From Dehalococcoidia bacterium (GTDB taxonomy: Bacteria; Chloroflexota; Dehalococcoidia; Tepidiformales; Tepidiformaceae), in assembly GCA_020853755.1 (NCBI GenBank), contig JADYYG010000030.1:32158-96157 (forward strand): a stretch of DNA of 64,000 bases. Direction: 5' to 3'. Positions 34,362-43,393 of the stretch are shown piece after piece (position 1 is the stretch's first letter; every line of letters begins with the position of its first letter). The position numbers and the translations under genes are program-made. The notes below the pieces were generated by a model. That model saw nothing but the letters and a program-made list of their open reading frames with translations, did no database searches and was not told the DNA's origin.

Positions 34362-37300
34362 GTGATCGATCGGCGAGCATTCCTCAAACTCGGCTCGGCC
34401 GCGGCGGCTGCGGGAACGGCGTTCTATGTCGAACGCAAAATGGCGTTCCTGCAGGCCAGCCCGGGCATCGCCCAGCCCTTACGGTTCTACCCGAACCGGG
34501 GCTGGGAAAAGATCTACCGTGACCAGTACGCGTACGACGACTCTTTCACGTTTATCTGCGCCCCGAACTGCACGCATAACTGCAGGTTGCGGGCATTCGT
34601 ACGCAACGGCGTGGTGATTCGCACCGAGCAGAACTACGACGGCCAGGCAATCGGCGACTTGAACGGCAAGTTCTCGACGAACGCCTGGAACCCACGCGGG
34701 TGCAACAAGGGCGCCACGCTCAGCCGCCGGGTCTACGGGCCGTACCGCCTCAAGGGTCCGATGATCCGTGCGGGATGGAAGCAGTGGGCCGATGACAAGT
34801 TCCCACGGCTCACCCCGGAGCTGCGTACCAAGTACAAGTTCGACAGCCGCGGCACTGACACCTTCGTCAAGATGAACTGGGACGACACGTTCCGCTACGC
34901 AGCGAAGGGCCTCGAAGCCGTCGCCCGCACGTACTCCGGCGACGAAGGGAAGAAGATCCTCCTCTCCGAGGGCTACCAGCCCGAGATGGTCGACGCGGTC
35001 GAAGGCGCGGGGACCCGCACCTTCAAGCTGCGCGGCGGCATGGGCCTCCTCGGTGTCATGGGCAAGTACGGCATGTACCGGAACTCCAACATGATGGCGC
35101 TCCTCGACGTCCATGTGCGCGGGGTCAAGCCCGAAGAAGCCAAGGGCGGCCGCAACTGGTCCAACTACACCTGGCACGGTGACCAGGCGCCGGGCGTTCC
35201 CTTCGTCACAGGCCTTCAGAACCCGGACTGCGACTTTAACGACATGCGGAACGCCAAGCTTCACGTTGGCGTCGGCAAGAACCTCGTCGAGAACAAGATG
35301 GCGGACGCGCACTTCTTCATCGAGATGATGGAGCGCGGCGGCAAGATCGTGACGATCACCCCGGAATACAGCCCGCCGGCTACCAAGGCAGACTACTGGA
35401 TTCCCTGCCGGCCCGGCCTCGGCGACCTCGCCATCTTCCTCGCGGTCACCCGCATCATCATGGAGCGGAACCTGTACGACGCGCCGTTCGTCAAGCAGTT
35501 CACCGACTTCCCCCTGCTCCTTCGCACAGACAACCTGAAGCGTCTGGATCCGAAGGACGTCATCAAGGGGTACACCCCGGCGCTCGATCCGAATGGCCCA
35601 AGCTACAAGATCCAGGGCATCACCAAGGAGCAGTACGCGAAGCTCCAGGACTACGTCGTCTATGACGCGACGACGAAGGGGCTGAAGGCCATCACCCGCG
35701 ACGACGTCGGCGACAAGATGGCCGCCAAGAACATCAACCCGGACCTTGAGTATCGCGGGACAGTAACCCTCGCGGACGGCAAGGCCGTCGAAGTGATGAC
35801 CCTCTGGCAGGCGTACAAGATGCACCTGCAGGACTACGACGTCGCAACCGCGGCGGAAATCAGCGGTTCGCCGGCCAACCTGATTGAGCAGCTCGCGGTG
35901 GACCTGGCGACGATCAAGCCTGCCGCAATTCACGTTGGCGAAGGGATCAACCACTGGTTCCACGCGACGATGCACAACCGCGTCGTTCACCTGCCGTTGA
36001 TGCTCACCGGCAACTTCGGGAAGCCCGGCGCCGGGGTGTACTCCTGGGCCGGCAACTACAAGGCAGCGCTCTTCCAGGGGACCCCGGAGACGGGTCCCGG
36101 GTTCAAGGGTTGGATTGCTGAAGACCCCTTCGAGATGAACCTTGACCCGGCGGCGAAGGGCAAGGACATCCACGCTCACGCGTACACGCGGGACGAGGAA
36201 CCAGCCTACTGGGACCATGGCGACCAGGCCCTGATCGTCGAGACGCCGAAGTCCGGGCGGAAGGTCTTCACGGGCAAGTCGCACATGCCGTCACCGACGA
36301 AGGTCCTCTGGACCACGAACGTCAACCTCATCAACAACGCGAAGTGGTTGTACGGCATCCTCTTTAACACCCTGCCCCGCATCGACATGATCCTCACGCA
36401 GGACATCGAGATGACGTTGTCCTGCGAGTATTCCGACTTCGTGCTCCCGGCGAACTCCTGGGTTGAGGCGGAGCAACACGAAGTCACGGCCTCCTGTCAG
36501 AACCCGTTCCTCCAGATCTGGAAGGGCGGCGTCAAGCCGATGTTCGACACCAAGGACGACATCGTCATCATGGCGGGTGTTGCGAAGGCGCTGGGCGAGC
36601 TTACCGGCGATAAGCGCTTCGCCGACTACTGGAAGTTCGCGCTCGAAGGCCGCACCGATATCTACATGCAGCGGCTGCTCGATGCTTCGGGCACAACCAA
36701 CGGCTACACCGTGAAAGACGTCATGGACGGGAAGTATGGCGAGCCCGGCTCCGCGCTAATGATGTTCCGGACCTACCCCCGCATCCCCTACTGGGAGCAG
36801 GTCCACGACAACATGCCCTTCCACACCGATACCGGGCGCATGAACTCGTACTGCGATATCCCGGAGGCTATCGACTACGGCGAGAACTTCATCGTCCACC
36901 GTGAAGGGCCGGAGGCGACCCCGTACCTGCCGAACGTCATCGTCAGCACGAACCCGCTCATCCGGCCGAACGACTACGGCATCCCCGAGTCGGAAATGGA
37001 TCCGGAGAAGCGCACCGTCCGCAACATCAAGAAGTCGTGGGCGCAGACCAAGCAGACAAAGAACCCGCTCTGGGAGGCGGGCTACAACTTCTACTTCCTT
37101 ACCCCCAAGACGCGGCACTCCGTGCACTCGTCCTGGTCGGTGACCGACTGGATGAACCTCTGGTCGAACAACTTCGCTGACCCGTACCGGGCCGATAAGC
37201 GCATCCCGAGCGTTGGCGACCAGCAGCTCCACATGAACCCGGAAGACGCGGCCGCGCTCGGCCTGGCCGACGGCGACTACGTCTGGGTGGACGCGAACCC

Positions 37301-37817
37301 GGCAGACCGGCCATTCATCGGCTGGGACAAGCCGGAGAACGCGGAGAAGTACCACGTTGCCCGCATGATGCTGCGGCTCAAGTTCAACCCGGCGTACCCG
37401 CGTGGCGTTGTGATGACGAAGCACGGCGGCTTCGGAGCGACGCCGAAGACCGTGAAGGCCCACGAGACGCGGGCCGACGGCCGGGCCGTCTCGGCTGACA
37501 CGGGTTACCAGTCCAACTTCCGCTACGGCTCCCACCAGAGCGCCACGAAGGACTGGTCCATGCCGATGCACCAGACCGACACCCTCTTCCACAAAGCCAA
37601 GATCAATCAGTCGTTCCTCTTCGGCGGGGAGGCCGACAACCACGGCATCAACACCGTTCCCAAGGAAACGTTGGTGAAAATCACCAAGGCCGAGCCCGGC
37701 GGACTGGGTGGAAGCGGCGTCTGGGCGCCTGGCGCCACGGGGATGACTCCCGGCGGCGAAAACGCCCTGATGAAGAAGTACCTCAGCGGCGGCCTGACAA
37801 CGGTGAGGAGGGCATAA
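34362..37817 (+). CDS. Type II DMSO-reductase-family molybdoenzyme alpha subunit, periplasmic NxrA-like
   Basis: The 1151-residue catalytic subunit begins with a Tat signal (MIDRRAFLKLG), so it is exported with its cofactor. The [4Fe-4S] site is C66-x3-C70-x3-C74 with C114 (ICAPNCTHNCRLRAF and NPRGCNKGA). The region NPDCDFNDMRNAKLHVGVG gives D291 as the likely Mo ligand of a type II enzyme. Blocks such as VYGPYRLKGP, NYTWHGDQ, ENKMADAHFF and VDTGYQSNFRYG-like text near the end resemble, from memory, the periplasmic nitrite oxidoreductases of Nitrospira and anammox bacteria. Length also fits (about 1150). Nitrate reduction or another oxyanion remains possible. The start is the GTG at 34362. 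Confidence 0.85.
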   Translation: MIDRRAFLKLGSAAAAAGTAFYVERKMAFLQASPGIAQPLRFYPNRGWEKIYRDQYAYDDSFTFICAPNCTHNCRLRAFVRNGVVIRTEQNYDGQAIGDLNGKFSTNAWNPRGCNKGATLSRRVYGPYRLKGPMIRAGWKQWADDKFPRLTPELRTKYKFDSRGTDTFVKMNWDDTFRYAAKGLEAVARTYSGDEGKKILLSEGYQPEMVDAVEGAGTRTFKLRGGMGLLGVMGKYGMYRNSNMMALLDVHVRGVKPEEAKGGRNWSNYTWHGDQAPGVPFVTGLQNPDCDFNDMRNAKLHVGVGKNLVENKMADAHFFIEMMERGGKIVTITPEYSPPATKADYWIPCRPGLGDLAIFLAVTRIIMERNLYDAPFVKQFTDFPLLLRTDNLKRLDPKDVIKGYTPALDPNGPSYKIQGITKEQYAKLQDYVVYDATTKGLKAITRDDVGDKMAAKNINPDLEYRGTVTLADGKAVEVMTLWQAYKMHLQDYDVATAAEISGSPANLIEQLAVDLATIKPAAIHVGEGINHWFHATMHNRVVHLPLMLTGNFGKPGAGVYSWAGNYKAALFQGTPETGPGFKGWIAEDPFEMNLDPAAKGKDIHAHAYTRDEEPAYWDHGDQALIVETPKSGRKVFTGKSHMPSPTKVLWTTNVNLINNAKWLYGILFNTLPRIDMILTQDIEMTLSCEYSDFVLPANSWVEAEQHEVTASCQNPFLQIWKGGVKPMFDTKDDIVIMAGVAKALGELTGDKRFADYWKFALEGRTDIYMQRLLDASGTTNGYTVKDVMDGKYGEPGSALMMFRTYPRIPYWEQVHDNMPFHTDTGRMNSYCDIPEAIDYGENFIVHREGPEATPYLPNVIVSTNPLIRPNDYGIPESEMDPEKRTVRNIKKSWAQTKQTKNPLWEAGYNFYFLTPKTRHSVHSSWSVTDWMNLWSNNFADPYRADKRIPSVGDQQLHMNPEDAAALGLADGDYVWVDANPADRPFIGWDKPENAEKYHVARMMLRLKFNPAYPRGVVMTKHGGFGATPKTVKAHETRADGRAVSADTGYQSNFRYGSHQSATKDWSMPMHQTDTLFHKAKINQSFLFGGEADNHGINTVPKETLVKITKAEPGGLGGSGVWAPGATGMTPGGENALMKKYLSGGLTTVRRA

Positions 37818-37818
37818 C

Positions 37819-38103
37819 GTGGTCTCCCTCGCCGAAAAGGAATTCGAAGCTGATGACCCCTATGAGTTCGTTGGGGTGCGCTATGAGGCCGAACCGGGGA
37901 CGGACCCGGACGAGATCATGGCCCGCTGCTTCATCGAAGAGTACGCCCTGATGGGGATGCCCCGGGACCGAATCATGAGGATATTCCATTCGAGCCATTT
38001 CAAGGGCACGAACGCAATCCTCGAACGCCGCGGCGAAAGCTTCGTCCGAGCCATCGCCGACAGCATCTACGGAACGCCCGCCACGGAGGAACGCCATGCC
38101 TGA
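37819..38103 (+). CDS. Hypothetical 94-residue protein between alpha and beta subunits
   Basis: This small protein (start GTG at 37819, MVSLAEKEFEADDPYEFVGV) has no signal peptide or membrane segment and was not recognised. It contains RCFIEEYALMGMPRDRIMRI, which reads like a short helical region. It starts 1 base after the alpha subunit and overlaps the beta start by 8 bases, so it is translated with the enzyme. An assembly or maturation role is inference. Confidence 0.7.
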   Translation: MVSLAEKEFEADDPYEFVGVRYEAEPGTDPDEIMARCFIEEYALMGMPRDRIMRIFHSSHFKGTNAILERRGESFVRAIADSIYGTPATEERHA

Positions 38104-39334
38104 TGTGTACAACTGGCAACTCGGCCGCAACATGGACTACCGGTTCGAAACCGGGAAGCAGCAGCGCCAGTTCGCTGCCGTCTTTAACATCAACCGCTGC
38201 ATCGCCTGCCAGACCTGCACGATGGCCTGCAAGTCCACCTGGACGTTCTCGCCGGGCCAGGAGTTGATGTGGTGGAACAACGTCGAGACGAAGCCCTACG
38301 GCGGGTATCCACAGCATTGGGATACCAAGATCCTCGACCTGCAGGAACAGGCTAACCCGGGTAAGCAGACCTGGGATCCGAACAAGAAGGATGCGAAATC
38401 CGCGCCCTACGGCACCTTCGAAGGCAAGACGATCTTCGAGACCGCCGATGGCGTGAACCAGATGGCGACCGGCTACATCCCGAGCGAAGAGGAATGGAAG
38501 GCGCCGAACATCTTCGAGGATGCGGCCACGAAGTACTCAAAAGAGGGCGTGAGCCTTCCCGAGCACTCCGGCTGGTTCTTCTACCTTCAGCGGATCTGCA
38601 ACCACTGCACGTACCCGGCCTGCGTGGCCGCCTGTCCGCGGAACGCAGCCTACAAGCGGGAAGAGGACGGCATCGTCCTCATCGATCAGAACCGATGCCG
38701 GGGCTACCGCAAGTGCGTCGAGGCCTGCCCGTACAAGAAGTCGATGTACCGGCCGAGCACCCGCACGTCCGAGAAGTGCATCGGCTGCTACCCGCGCGTT
38801 GAAGGTTCCGATCCGCTTACGCACGGCCTGCCCATGGAAACCCGCTGTATGACGGCGTGCATCGGCAAGATCCGGCTGCAGGGCCTTGTGAAAGTCGGCG
38901 CCGACGGTCAGTGGCTCGAAGACCGCCAGAACCCGCTCTACTACCTCGTCCACGTGGCGAAGATCGCGCTCCCGCTGTATCCGCAGTTCGGGACGCAGCC
39001 GAACGTCTACTACATCCCGCCACGCTGGGTGCCGCGCAACTACCTCGAGCAGATGTTCGGGCCAGGCGTGCAATCCGCGATCGATGCATACACCAACCCG
39101 AGCCGGGAAACGCTGGCCGTGCTGCAACTCTTCCGGGCGACCCAGGAAATCGTCTTCTCCTACAAGGTCGAACCTGGTCCGAAGACTATGGAACTGACCG
39201 TTGCCGGCCAGAAGCGCGAACTGTTCAACGACACCGTGGTTGGCTACGACAGCAACGGCAAGGAGATCGTCCGCGTATCCGTCGACGAACCACTCATCGA
39301 GCGGCCTGACCGCTTCACCCTCAACACGATTTAG
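38096..39334 (+). CDS. Iron-sulfur beta subunit, NxrB/NarH-like
   Basis: The 412-residue protein carries four cysteine groups: CIACQTCTMACKSTW (C35, C38, C41, C45), CNHCTYPACVAACPRNA, CRGYRKCVEACPYKK and CIGCYPRV with CMTACIGKI. In the third group a tyrosine replaces the second cysteine, as expected for a [3Fe-4S] site, where NarH has tryptophan. MWWNNVETKPYGGYP is the family hallmark. It passes electrons between the molybdenum site and the gamma subunit. It has no signal peptide and probably travels with the Tat-exported alpha subunit. Overall it looks closest to periplasmic NxrB. Confidence 0.87.
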   Translation: MPDVYNWQLGRNMDYRFETGKQQRQFAAVFNINRCIACQTCTMACKSTWTFSPGQELMWWNNVETKPYGGYPQHWDTKILDLQEQANPGKQTWDPNKKDAKSAPYGTFEGKTIFETADGVNQMATGYIPSEEEWKAPNIFEDAATKYSKEGVSLPEHSGWFFYLQRICNHCTYPACVAACPRNAAYKREEDGIVLIDQNRCRGYRKCVEACPYKKSMYRPSTRTSEKCIGCYPRVEGSDPLTHGLPMETRCMTACIGKIRLQGLVKVGADGQWLEDRQNPLYYLVHVAKIALPLYPQFGTQPNVYYIPPRWVPRNYLEQMFGPGVQSAIDAYTNPSRETLAVLQLFRATQEIVFSYKVEPGPKTMELTVAGQKRELFNDTVVGYDSNGKEIVRVSVDEPLIERPDRFTLNTI

Positions 39335-39343
39335 GAGGCCCCG

Positions 39344-40087
39344 GTGAAATCGCAAGACATTGCAGCCCAACGGGATGCCGCCCTGGCCCGTGCGGTTGCC
39401 TATGATTTCCTCGCTCAGGCGTTGGCCTATCCAGCGGATGACCGTTTCGAGGACCTTCAGACCCTGGCGCACCTGGTGCTGAACAACGGGGTGTGGATGC
39501 CGCTGGTCCGGCTTTCAGCCCTCGTCACGCAGTACTCCCAGGAGCAGTTGCAGCACGAGTATTCGTCTGCCCTCACCCTCAATTCATCCCCGGACTGCCC
39601 GCTTTTCGAGACCGCCTACTTCGGGGCTGATCCGCAACAGCAGACCCAGCGCATGGCCGACGTGGCCGGTTTCTACCGCGCATTCGGGGTCGATTCCACG
39701 GGCAGCGATACGCGGCCTGACGATCTCTCAGTGGAACTCGAGTTCCTCGGGTTCCTCTGCCGCAAGGAGGCCTACGCCCTCGAGCACTCCGGTCCGCCTC
39801 GCGTGGCCCAGGTGCGCAAGGCGCAGCGGTTCTTCTTCGAAGAGCACGCCGGCCGCTGGGCCGGGGTCGCCGGCAAGAAGCTGGCAGGCCTCGCGAGCGC
39901 AGGGATGTTCTACGGCGCCGCCGGGACCGCGCTCGAAGCGTGGATCAAGGCGGAGCAGGAGGTACTCGGCGTCACGCCAGAGGAAGTTGCCGGGACGCCT
40001 GCCAACTGGCTCGCGTCCATCAGTCACGGGCCGGAGTTCGCTGGCGCAGCGAGCTTCGTCCCGATGGAAGAACTGGCGGTGAGGTGA
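39344..40087 (+). CDS. TorD/NarJ-like molybdoenzyme chaperone
   Basis: The 247-residue, helix-rich protein begins VAYDFLAQALAYPADDRFED, the typical N-terminus of TorD/DmsD/NarJ chaperones, and has YSSALTLNSSPDCPLFETAY and LSVELEFLGFLCRKEAY in the middle. Such proteins bind the Tat signal and help to insert the molybdenum cofactor. A GGAGG site precedes the GTG at 39344. Its stop overlaps the gamma start by one base. Confidence 0.85.
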   Translation: MKSQDIAAQRDAALARAVAYDFLAQALAYPADDRFEDLQTLAHLVLNNGVWMPLVRLSALVTQYSQEQLQHEYSSALTLNSSPDCPLFETAYFGADPQQQTQRMADVAGFYRAFGVDSTGSDTRPDDLSVELEFLGFLCRKEAYALEHSGPPRVAQVRKAQRFFFEEHAGRWAGVAGKKLAGLASAGMFYGAAGTALEAWIKAEQEVLGVTPEEVAGTPANWLASISHGPEFAGAASFVPMEELAVR

Positions 40088-41061
40088 TGAACGTGCTCAA
40101 GTTAATCCTTCAGCATCGCCGGCTGTCGGCCGGACTCGCGATCGCAGTTGTGACAGCAGCCCTGCTCCAGGTGACGAACACGAACCCTGCTGTCTCCCAA
40201 ACGCTTGCGCTCACAGCCTATGAAGCGCCCAGCGACCCTGGCGTCGACCCTGAGGCCGGCATCTGGAAGGACATCTCCGGCGTCAACGTTCCATTGAGCG
40301 CCCAGGCAGGCAGTTACGTCGCCGGCGGCAGCGTGAAGATGGTCAAGGCGCAGGCCCTGCACTTCGACGGGAAGCTCTTCGTCCGGGTGAGTTGGGCTGA
40401 TGCGACCGACGATTCGAGCACAACGAAGGTGCAGGACTTCGCCGACGCCGTCGCGCTCGAATTCCCGCAGAGCGCAACCGCGGCCGTGCCGTCCATCTGC
40501 ATGGGCCAGGCTGATTCTGCGGTCAACATCTGGCAGTGGCGCGCCGACTCAAACAACGGCGTGCGCGACCCGAACGTCGCCTACACCAACGCCCTCGTGG
40601 ATATGTATCCATCGACTGAAGCCCTGTTCTACACGGCCCGTGCGGCGAATAACCCATTCGCGCAGCTGGACCGCGGCGCCGTGCAGTCGCTCTATTCGAA
40701 GGCGTTCGGCGAATTGCACACGCTGGACTTCCAGGAAGTGCAGGGCCTTGGCACGCGGACGGGGGACGGTTGGGCTGTGGTCTTCGAGCGCAAGTTCGAC
40801 ACCGGCCGTGCCGGCCACGCTCTGTTCGCCCCGAGCACCAATATGGATATGGCGTTCGCGGTCTGGGACGGCAGCCAGGACGAGCGCAACGGCAAGAAGG
40901 CGGTCTCGCAGTTCGTCAATCTCAGCATTGCAGCCGCGCCTGCGGTGACTGGGGGTGGCGACCAGACCAGGACGATCATCTTCGCTGCTGGCCTCGGTAT
41001 CGGGTTGGTTCTTATCGGCGGCGGACTGGCCATTTACGGCTACCGGGAGAACGGAGACTAA
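40087..41061 (+). CDS. Haem-b-binding gamma subunit, membrane-anchored (EbdC/NxrC-like)
   Basis: The 324-residue protein has an N-terminal Sec-like signal (LSAGLAIAVVTAALLQVTN), then a beta-rich domain like the haem subunit of ethylbenzene dehydrogenase, chlorate and selenate reductases. A possible haem ligand is the Met in ICMGQADSAVNIW; a possible lysine lies in RNGKKAVSQFVNLS. The C-terminus has one hydrophobic anchor (IIFAAGLGIGLVLIGGGLAI) and a short charged tail. It would link the enzyme to the outer membrane face and to a cytochrome or quinone partner. Confidence 0.82.
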   Translation: MNVLKLILQHRRLSAGLAIAVVTAALLQVTNTNPAVSQTLALTAYEAPSDPGVDPEAGIWKDISGVNVPLSAQAGSYVAGGSVKMVKAQALHFDGKLFVRVSWADATDDSSTTKVQDFADAVALEFPQSATAAVPSICMGQADSAVNIWQWRADSNNGVRDPNVAYTNALVDMYPSTEALFYTARAANNPFAQLDRGAVQSLYSKAFGELHTLDFQEVQGLGTRTGDGWAVVFERKFDTGRAGHALFAPSTNMDMAFAVWDGSQDERNGKKAVSQFVNLSIAAAPAVTGGGDQTRTIIFAAGLGIGLVLIGGGLAIYGYRENGD

Positions 41062-41065
41062 GAAG

Positions 41066-42052
41066 ATGGCGCTGCGCATTCGCCGGCCGGGGGACTTCGA
41101 AGGCGTGCCGGACATCCGGCCCCTGGTCTGGATCCTCGCGGCCTCGGCCGCGGTCGAACTGGCTATCCTTCGCACCTTCACGCGGACGGCAATCCACATC
41201 CCCGACATCGAGGCGCTGCGGACGCCATACGAAATCCTGACCAGAGGAGGCGAGTTCGCCTACTTCCTCACGCTCTGCCTGCTGCTGCCGGCTGCGGTGG
41301 CGGCAGCTGTGGCACTGCAGCGTGGCGGTCATCCCCAATGGCGACTCGCGACCTTCGCGTTGGTCGTGTTCACCGCAACCTGGCCGCTCGTCGACCTGGG
41401 GGCGATTTCGTCCGGCGCCCTGGATGCCATGACCCTGGCTGCAGTCCTGGGACTCGGCACAGCGATCCTGCTGGTGTCGGGCGCGCGGTCAGCACTTCCG
41501 GTCGGTGGGTTCGTTGCCGCCTATGCTGCAAGTGCGTTCTTCACCCTCGCGGCAACCGGCGATGGCGCGATGAGCGTCGGGCAGCAGCGAGTGCTGCTGA
41601 ACACGGCGGAGATGGCGGCGGTTGTCTTTGCCTGCACGACACCCATGCTGTTGAACGGGTCCCGTGACCGGTTCGCCATCATCGTGGCGGTAGTCACCGG
41701 CCTCCTCGTCTTCGGCGCGCTGCTTGGCAACGGCTCGACATCCCGGTTCCTGCTTTTGTGGAACATCGGGTTGTCTGGCAGCATGCCATCATTCTTCTAC
41801 GCGGCCGCGGCGGGCGGGCTGACCTACACCGTCCTCCGGGCGATGCGCGGAGGGTACCCTCTCATCGCCGCCGGTCTCGTCCTGCTCGTCGCGGGCGGGA
41901 TCGGGCTGCACAGCACATACCAGTCAGCACTGGTCGGAGTCGGACTCGCCGCACTCGCCGCTGGACTCTGGGTGGCTCGCACCGAGACGGCGCCATCGAC
42001 CGCACCTGTTCCAGCTGCAACCGGAGCGATCCCGATAACCCAACGGGCCTGA
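41066..42052 (+). CDS. Polytopic membrane protein of the molybdoenzyme operon
   Basis: The 328-residue protein has about ten hydrophobic segments (for example AYFLTLCLLLPAAVAAAVAL and ALVVFTATWPLVDLGAI). No family was recognised. It starts 4 bases after the gamma stop and ends the operon. It may be a membrane partner of the complex; no in-membrane histidine pattern typical of cytochrome b or quinol binding was seen. Confidence 0.6.
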   Translation: MALRIRRPGDFEGVPDIRPLVWILAASAAVELAILRTFTRTAIHIPDIEALRTPYEILTRGGEFAYFLTLCLLLPAAVAAAVALQRGGHPQWRLATFALVVFTATWPLVDLGAISSGALDAMTLAAVLGLGTAILLVSGARSALPVGGFVAAYAASAFFTLAATGDGAMSVGQQRVLLNTAEMAAVVFACTTPMLLNGSRDRFAIIVAVVTGLLVFGALLGNGSTSRFLLLWNIGLSGSMPSFFYAAAAGGLTYTVLRAMRGGYPLIAAGLVLLVAGGIGLHSTYQSALVGVGLAALAAGLWVARTETAPSTAPVPAATGAIPITQRA

Positions 42053-42063
42053 TTCAGTGAAGG

Positions 42064-42096
42064 GGAGGGTGGGACGGCGGAACAGTCCCATCCTCC
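42064..42096. terminator. Stem-loop between convergent genes
   Basis: GGAGGGTGGGAC (42064-42075) pairs with GTCCCATCCTCC (42085-42096), twelve pairs with one G-T, 9-base loop. It lies between the molybdoenzyme operon and the convergent serine hydrolase and could act from both sides, although no U-tract follows. Confidence 0.55.
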
Positions 42097-42098
42097 TG

Positions 42099-43313
42099 CT
42101 AATCGACGATCGCTGAGTAGATGATGCTCTTCAGTTGCCCGCGGAAGTTAAACGTCAAGGACGGCATGAGCTGCGTCATGAAGATGCAGACGAGGTCTTC
42201 GACAGGGTCGACCCAGAAGATGGTGCTGGCGGCGCCGCCCCAGTAGTAGTCGCCGGCGCCGAGGCTCCCGGCCTGGACTTCGCCGAGGGTGGTGGCGAAA
42301 CCAAGGCCGAAGCCGGTTCCTTCGTACGCCGTCTCGCTGAATGTGCCGATGGCCAGGCCCGCGAGGTCGCCTCCGCCGGGAAGATGGTTCTTGTGCATCA
42401 TGGCGAGCGTTCGCGGGCCGAGAATGCGCGTGCCATCGAGTTCGCCGCCACGGCGGAGCATCTCGCAGAAGCGAAGGTAATCCGCGGTCGTGCTGGTCAG
42501 TCCGCCTCCGCCGGAGAAGAAGCTCGGCGGCGTGTAGTAGGTGCTCTCCCCCTGCGGGTCGTCGATCAGCTTGAGTGAGCGGTCGGGGTTGCGCTGGTAG
42601 TTCGCGGTGAACCGGTCGCGCTTTTCGGGAGTAACCCAGAAGGACGTGTCCTTCATCCCCAGCGGCTCGAAGATGACTTCTCGAAGGTACTCGTCGAACG
42701 GCTTCCCGGAGATGGCCTCGACCAGTGCGCCGCAGACATCGGTCGAAACGGAATACATCCAGGCCGTCCCTGGCTGGTAGCGGAGCGGCACCCGGCCAAG
42801 CCGGTCGATGAAGGTCGCAAGTGTTTCGTTGCGGTCGCGATTCACACCTTCGCGGCGAAAGAGACGGTCGACTGGGTGGTTCGTTGCTCCGTAGGTCAGC
42901 CCGCCGGTATGGCTCAAGACGTGCCGGAAGGTCATCGGCTGAGCCGGTGCTTCCAGCTCCGGGTTGTCGGCATCACCGGAGACGAAGACCTTCTGGTCCT
43001 TCCATGAAGGCAGGTAGCGCGAAACCGGGTCATTGAGCTGGAAGAAGCCCTGCTCGTAAAGCGACATAAGCGCCACCGAGGTGATGGGCTTGGTCATCGA
43101 ATAGATGCGGAAGATCGCGTCTTCGCGCAGCGGGGTCGCCCGCTCTCTGTCGGCGTAGCCGAGCGTGCTGAAGTGAGCGACGTGTCCGTGCCGTGCTACC
43201 AGCGTCTGGCACCCGGCGACCTTGCCGGGGTCCACGTAGTTTCTCTTCAGATGGCCGGTGATGCGTTCAAGACGATCGGGGTCAAACCCGGCCTTTTCGG
43301 GGGCGAGCTCCAC
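42099..43313 (-). CDS. Serine hydrolase, beta-lactamase (class C/EstB) family
   Basis: The 404-residue protein has the SxxK motif in IYSMTKPITSVAL, the second motif near WMYSVSTDVCG (Y-S-V-S instead of the common Y-x-N), and a closing GWGGAASTIFWVD-like stretch (YYWGGAASTIFWVDP). Such proteins are esterases or peptidases as often as beta-lactamases. The GTG at 43313 has an AGGAG site upstream; the longer frame to 43388 has no good site. Confidence 0.85.
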   Translation of the reverse strand: MELAPEKAGFDPDRLERITGHLKRNYVDPGKVAGCQTLVARHGHVAHFSTLGYADRERATPLREDAIFRIYSMTKPITSVALMSLYEQGFFQLNDPVSRYLPSWKDQKVFVSGDADNPELEAPAQPMTFRHVLSHTGGLTYGATNHPVDRLFRREGVNRDRNETLATFIDRLGRVPLRYQPGTAWMYSVSTDVCGALVEAISGKPFDEYLREVIFEPLGMKDTSFWVTPEKRDRFTANYQRNPDRSLKLIDDPQGESTYYTPPSFFSGGGGLTSTTADYLRFCEMLRRGGELDGTRILGPRTLAMMHKNHLPGGGDLAGLAIGTFSETAYEGTGFGLGFATTLGEVQAGSLGAGDYYWGGAASTIFWVDPVEDLVCIFMTQLMPSLTFNFRGQLKSIIYSAIVD

Positions 43314-43393
43314 GTTACAGACTCCTGAGGGGTTGTGGGCGAATCCTACAGGTTCGCCGGGCGGGAGTCCCCGCTCAGCCCCGGCCACTGACC

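Noticed and set aside
34479..36284. 601-residue minus-strand frame opposite the molybdoenzyme alpha subunit
   Set aside because: The plus-strand frame has a clear Tat signal, cluster motif and family blocks; the minus frame has none.
34362..37817. Cytoplasmic NarG nitrate reductase
   Set aside because: The protein has a Tat signal and a TorD-type chaperone, and the operon has a haem gamma subunit of the EbdC type instead of a NarI-like cytochrome b.
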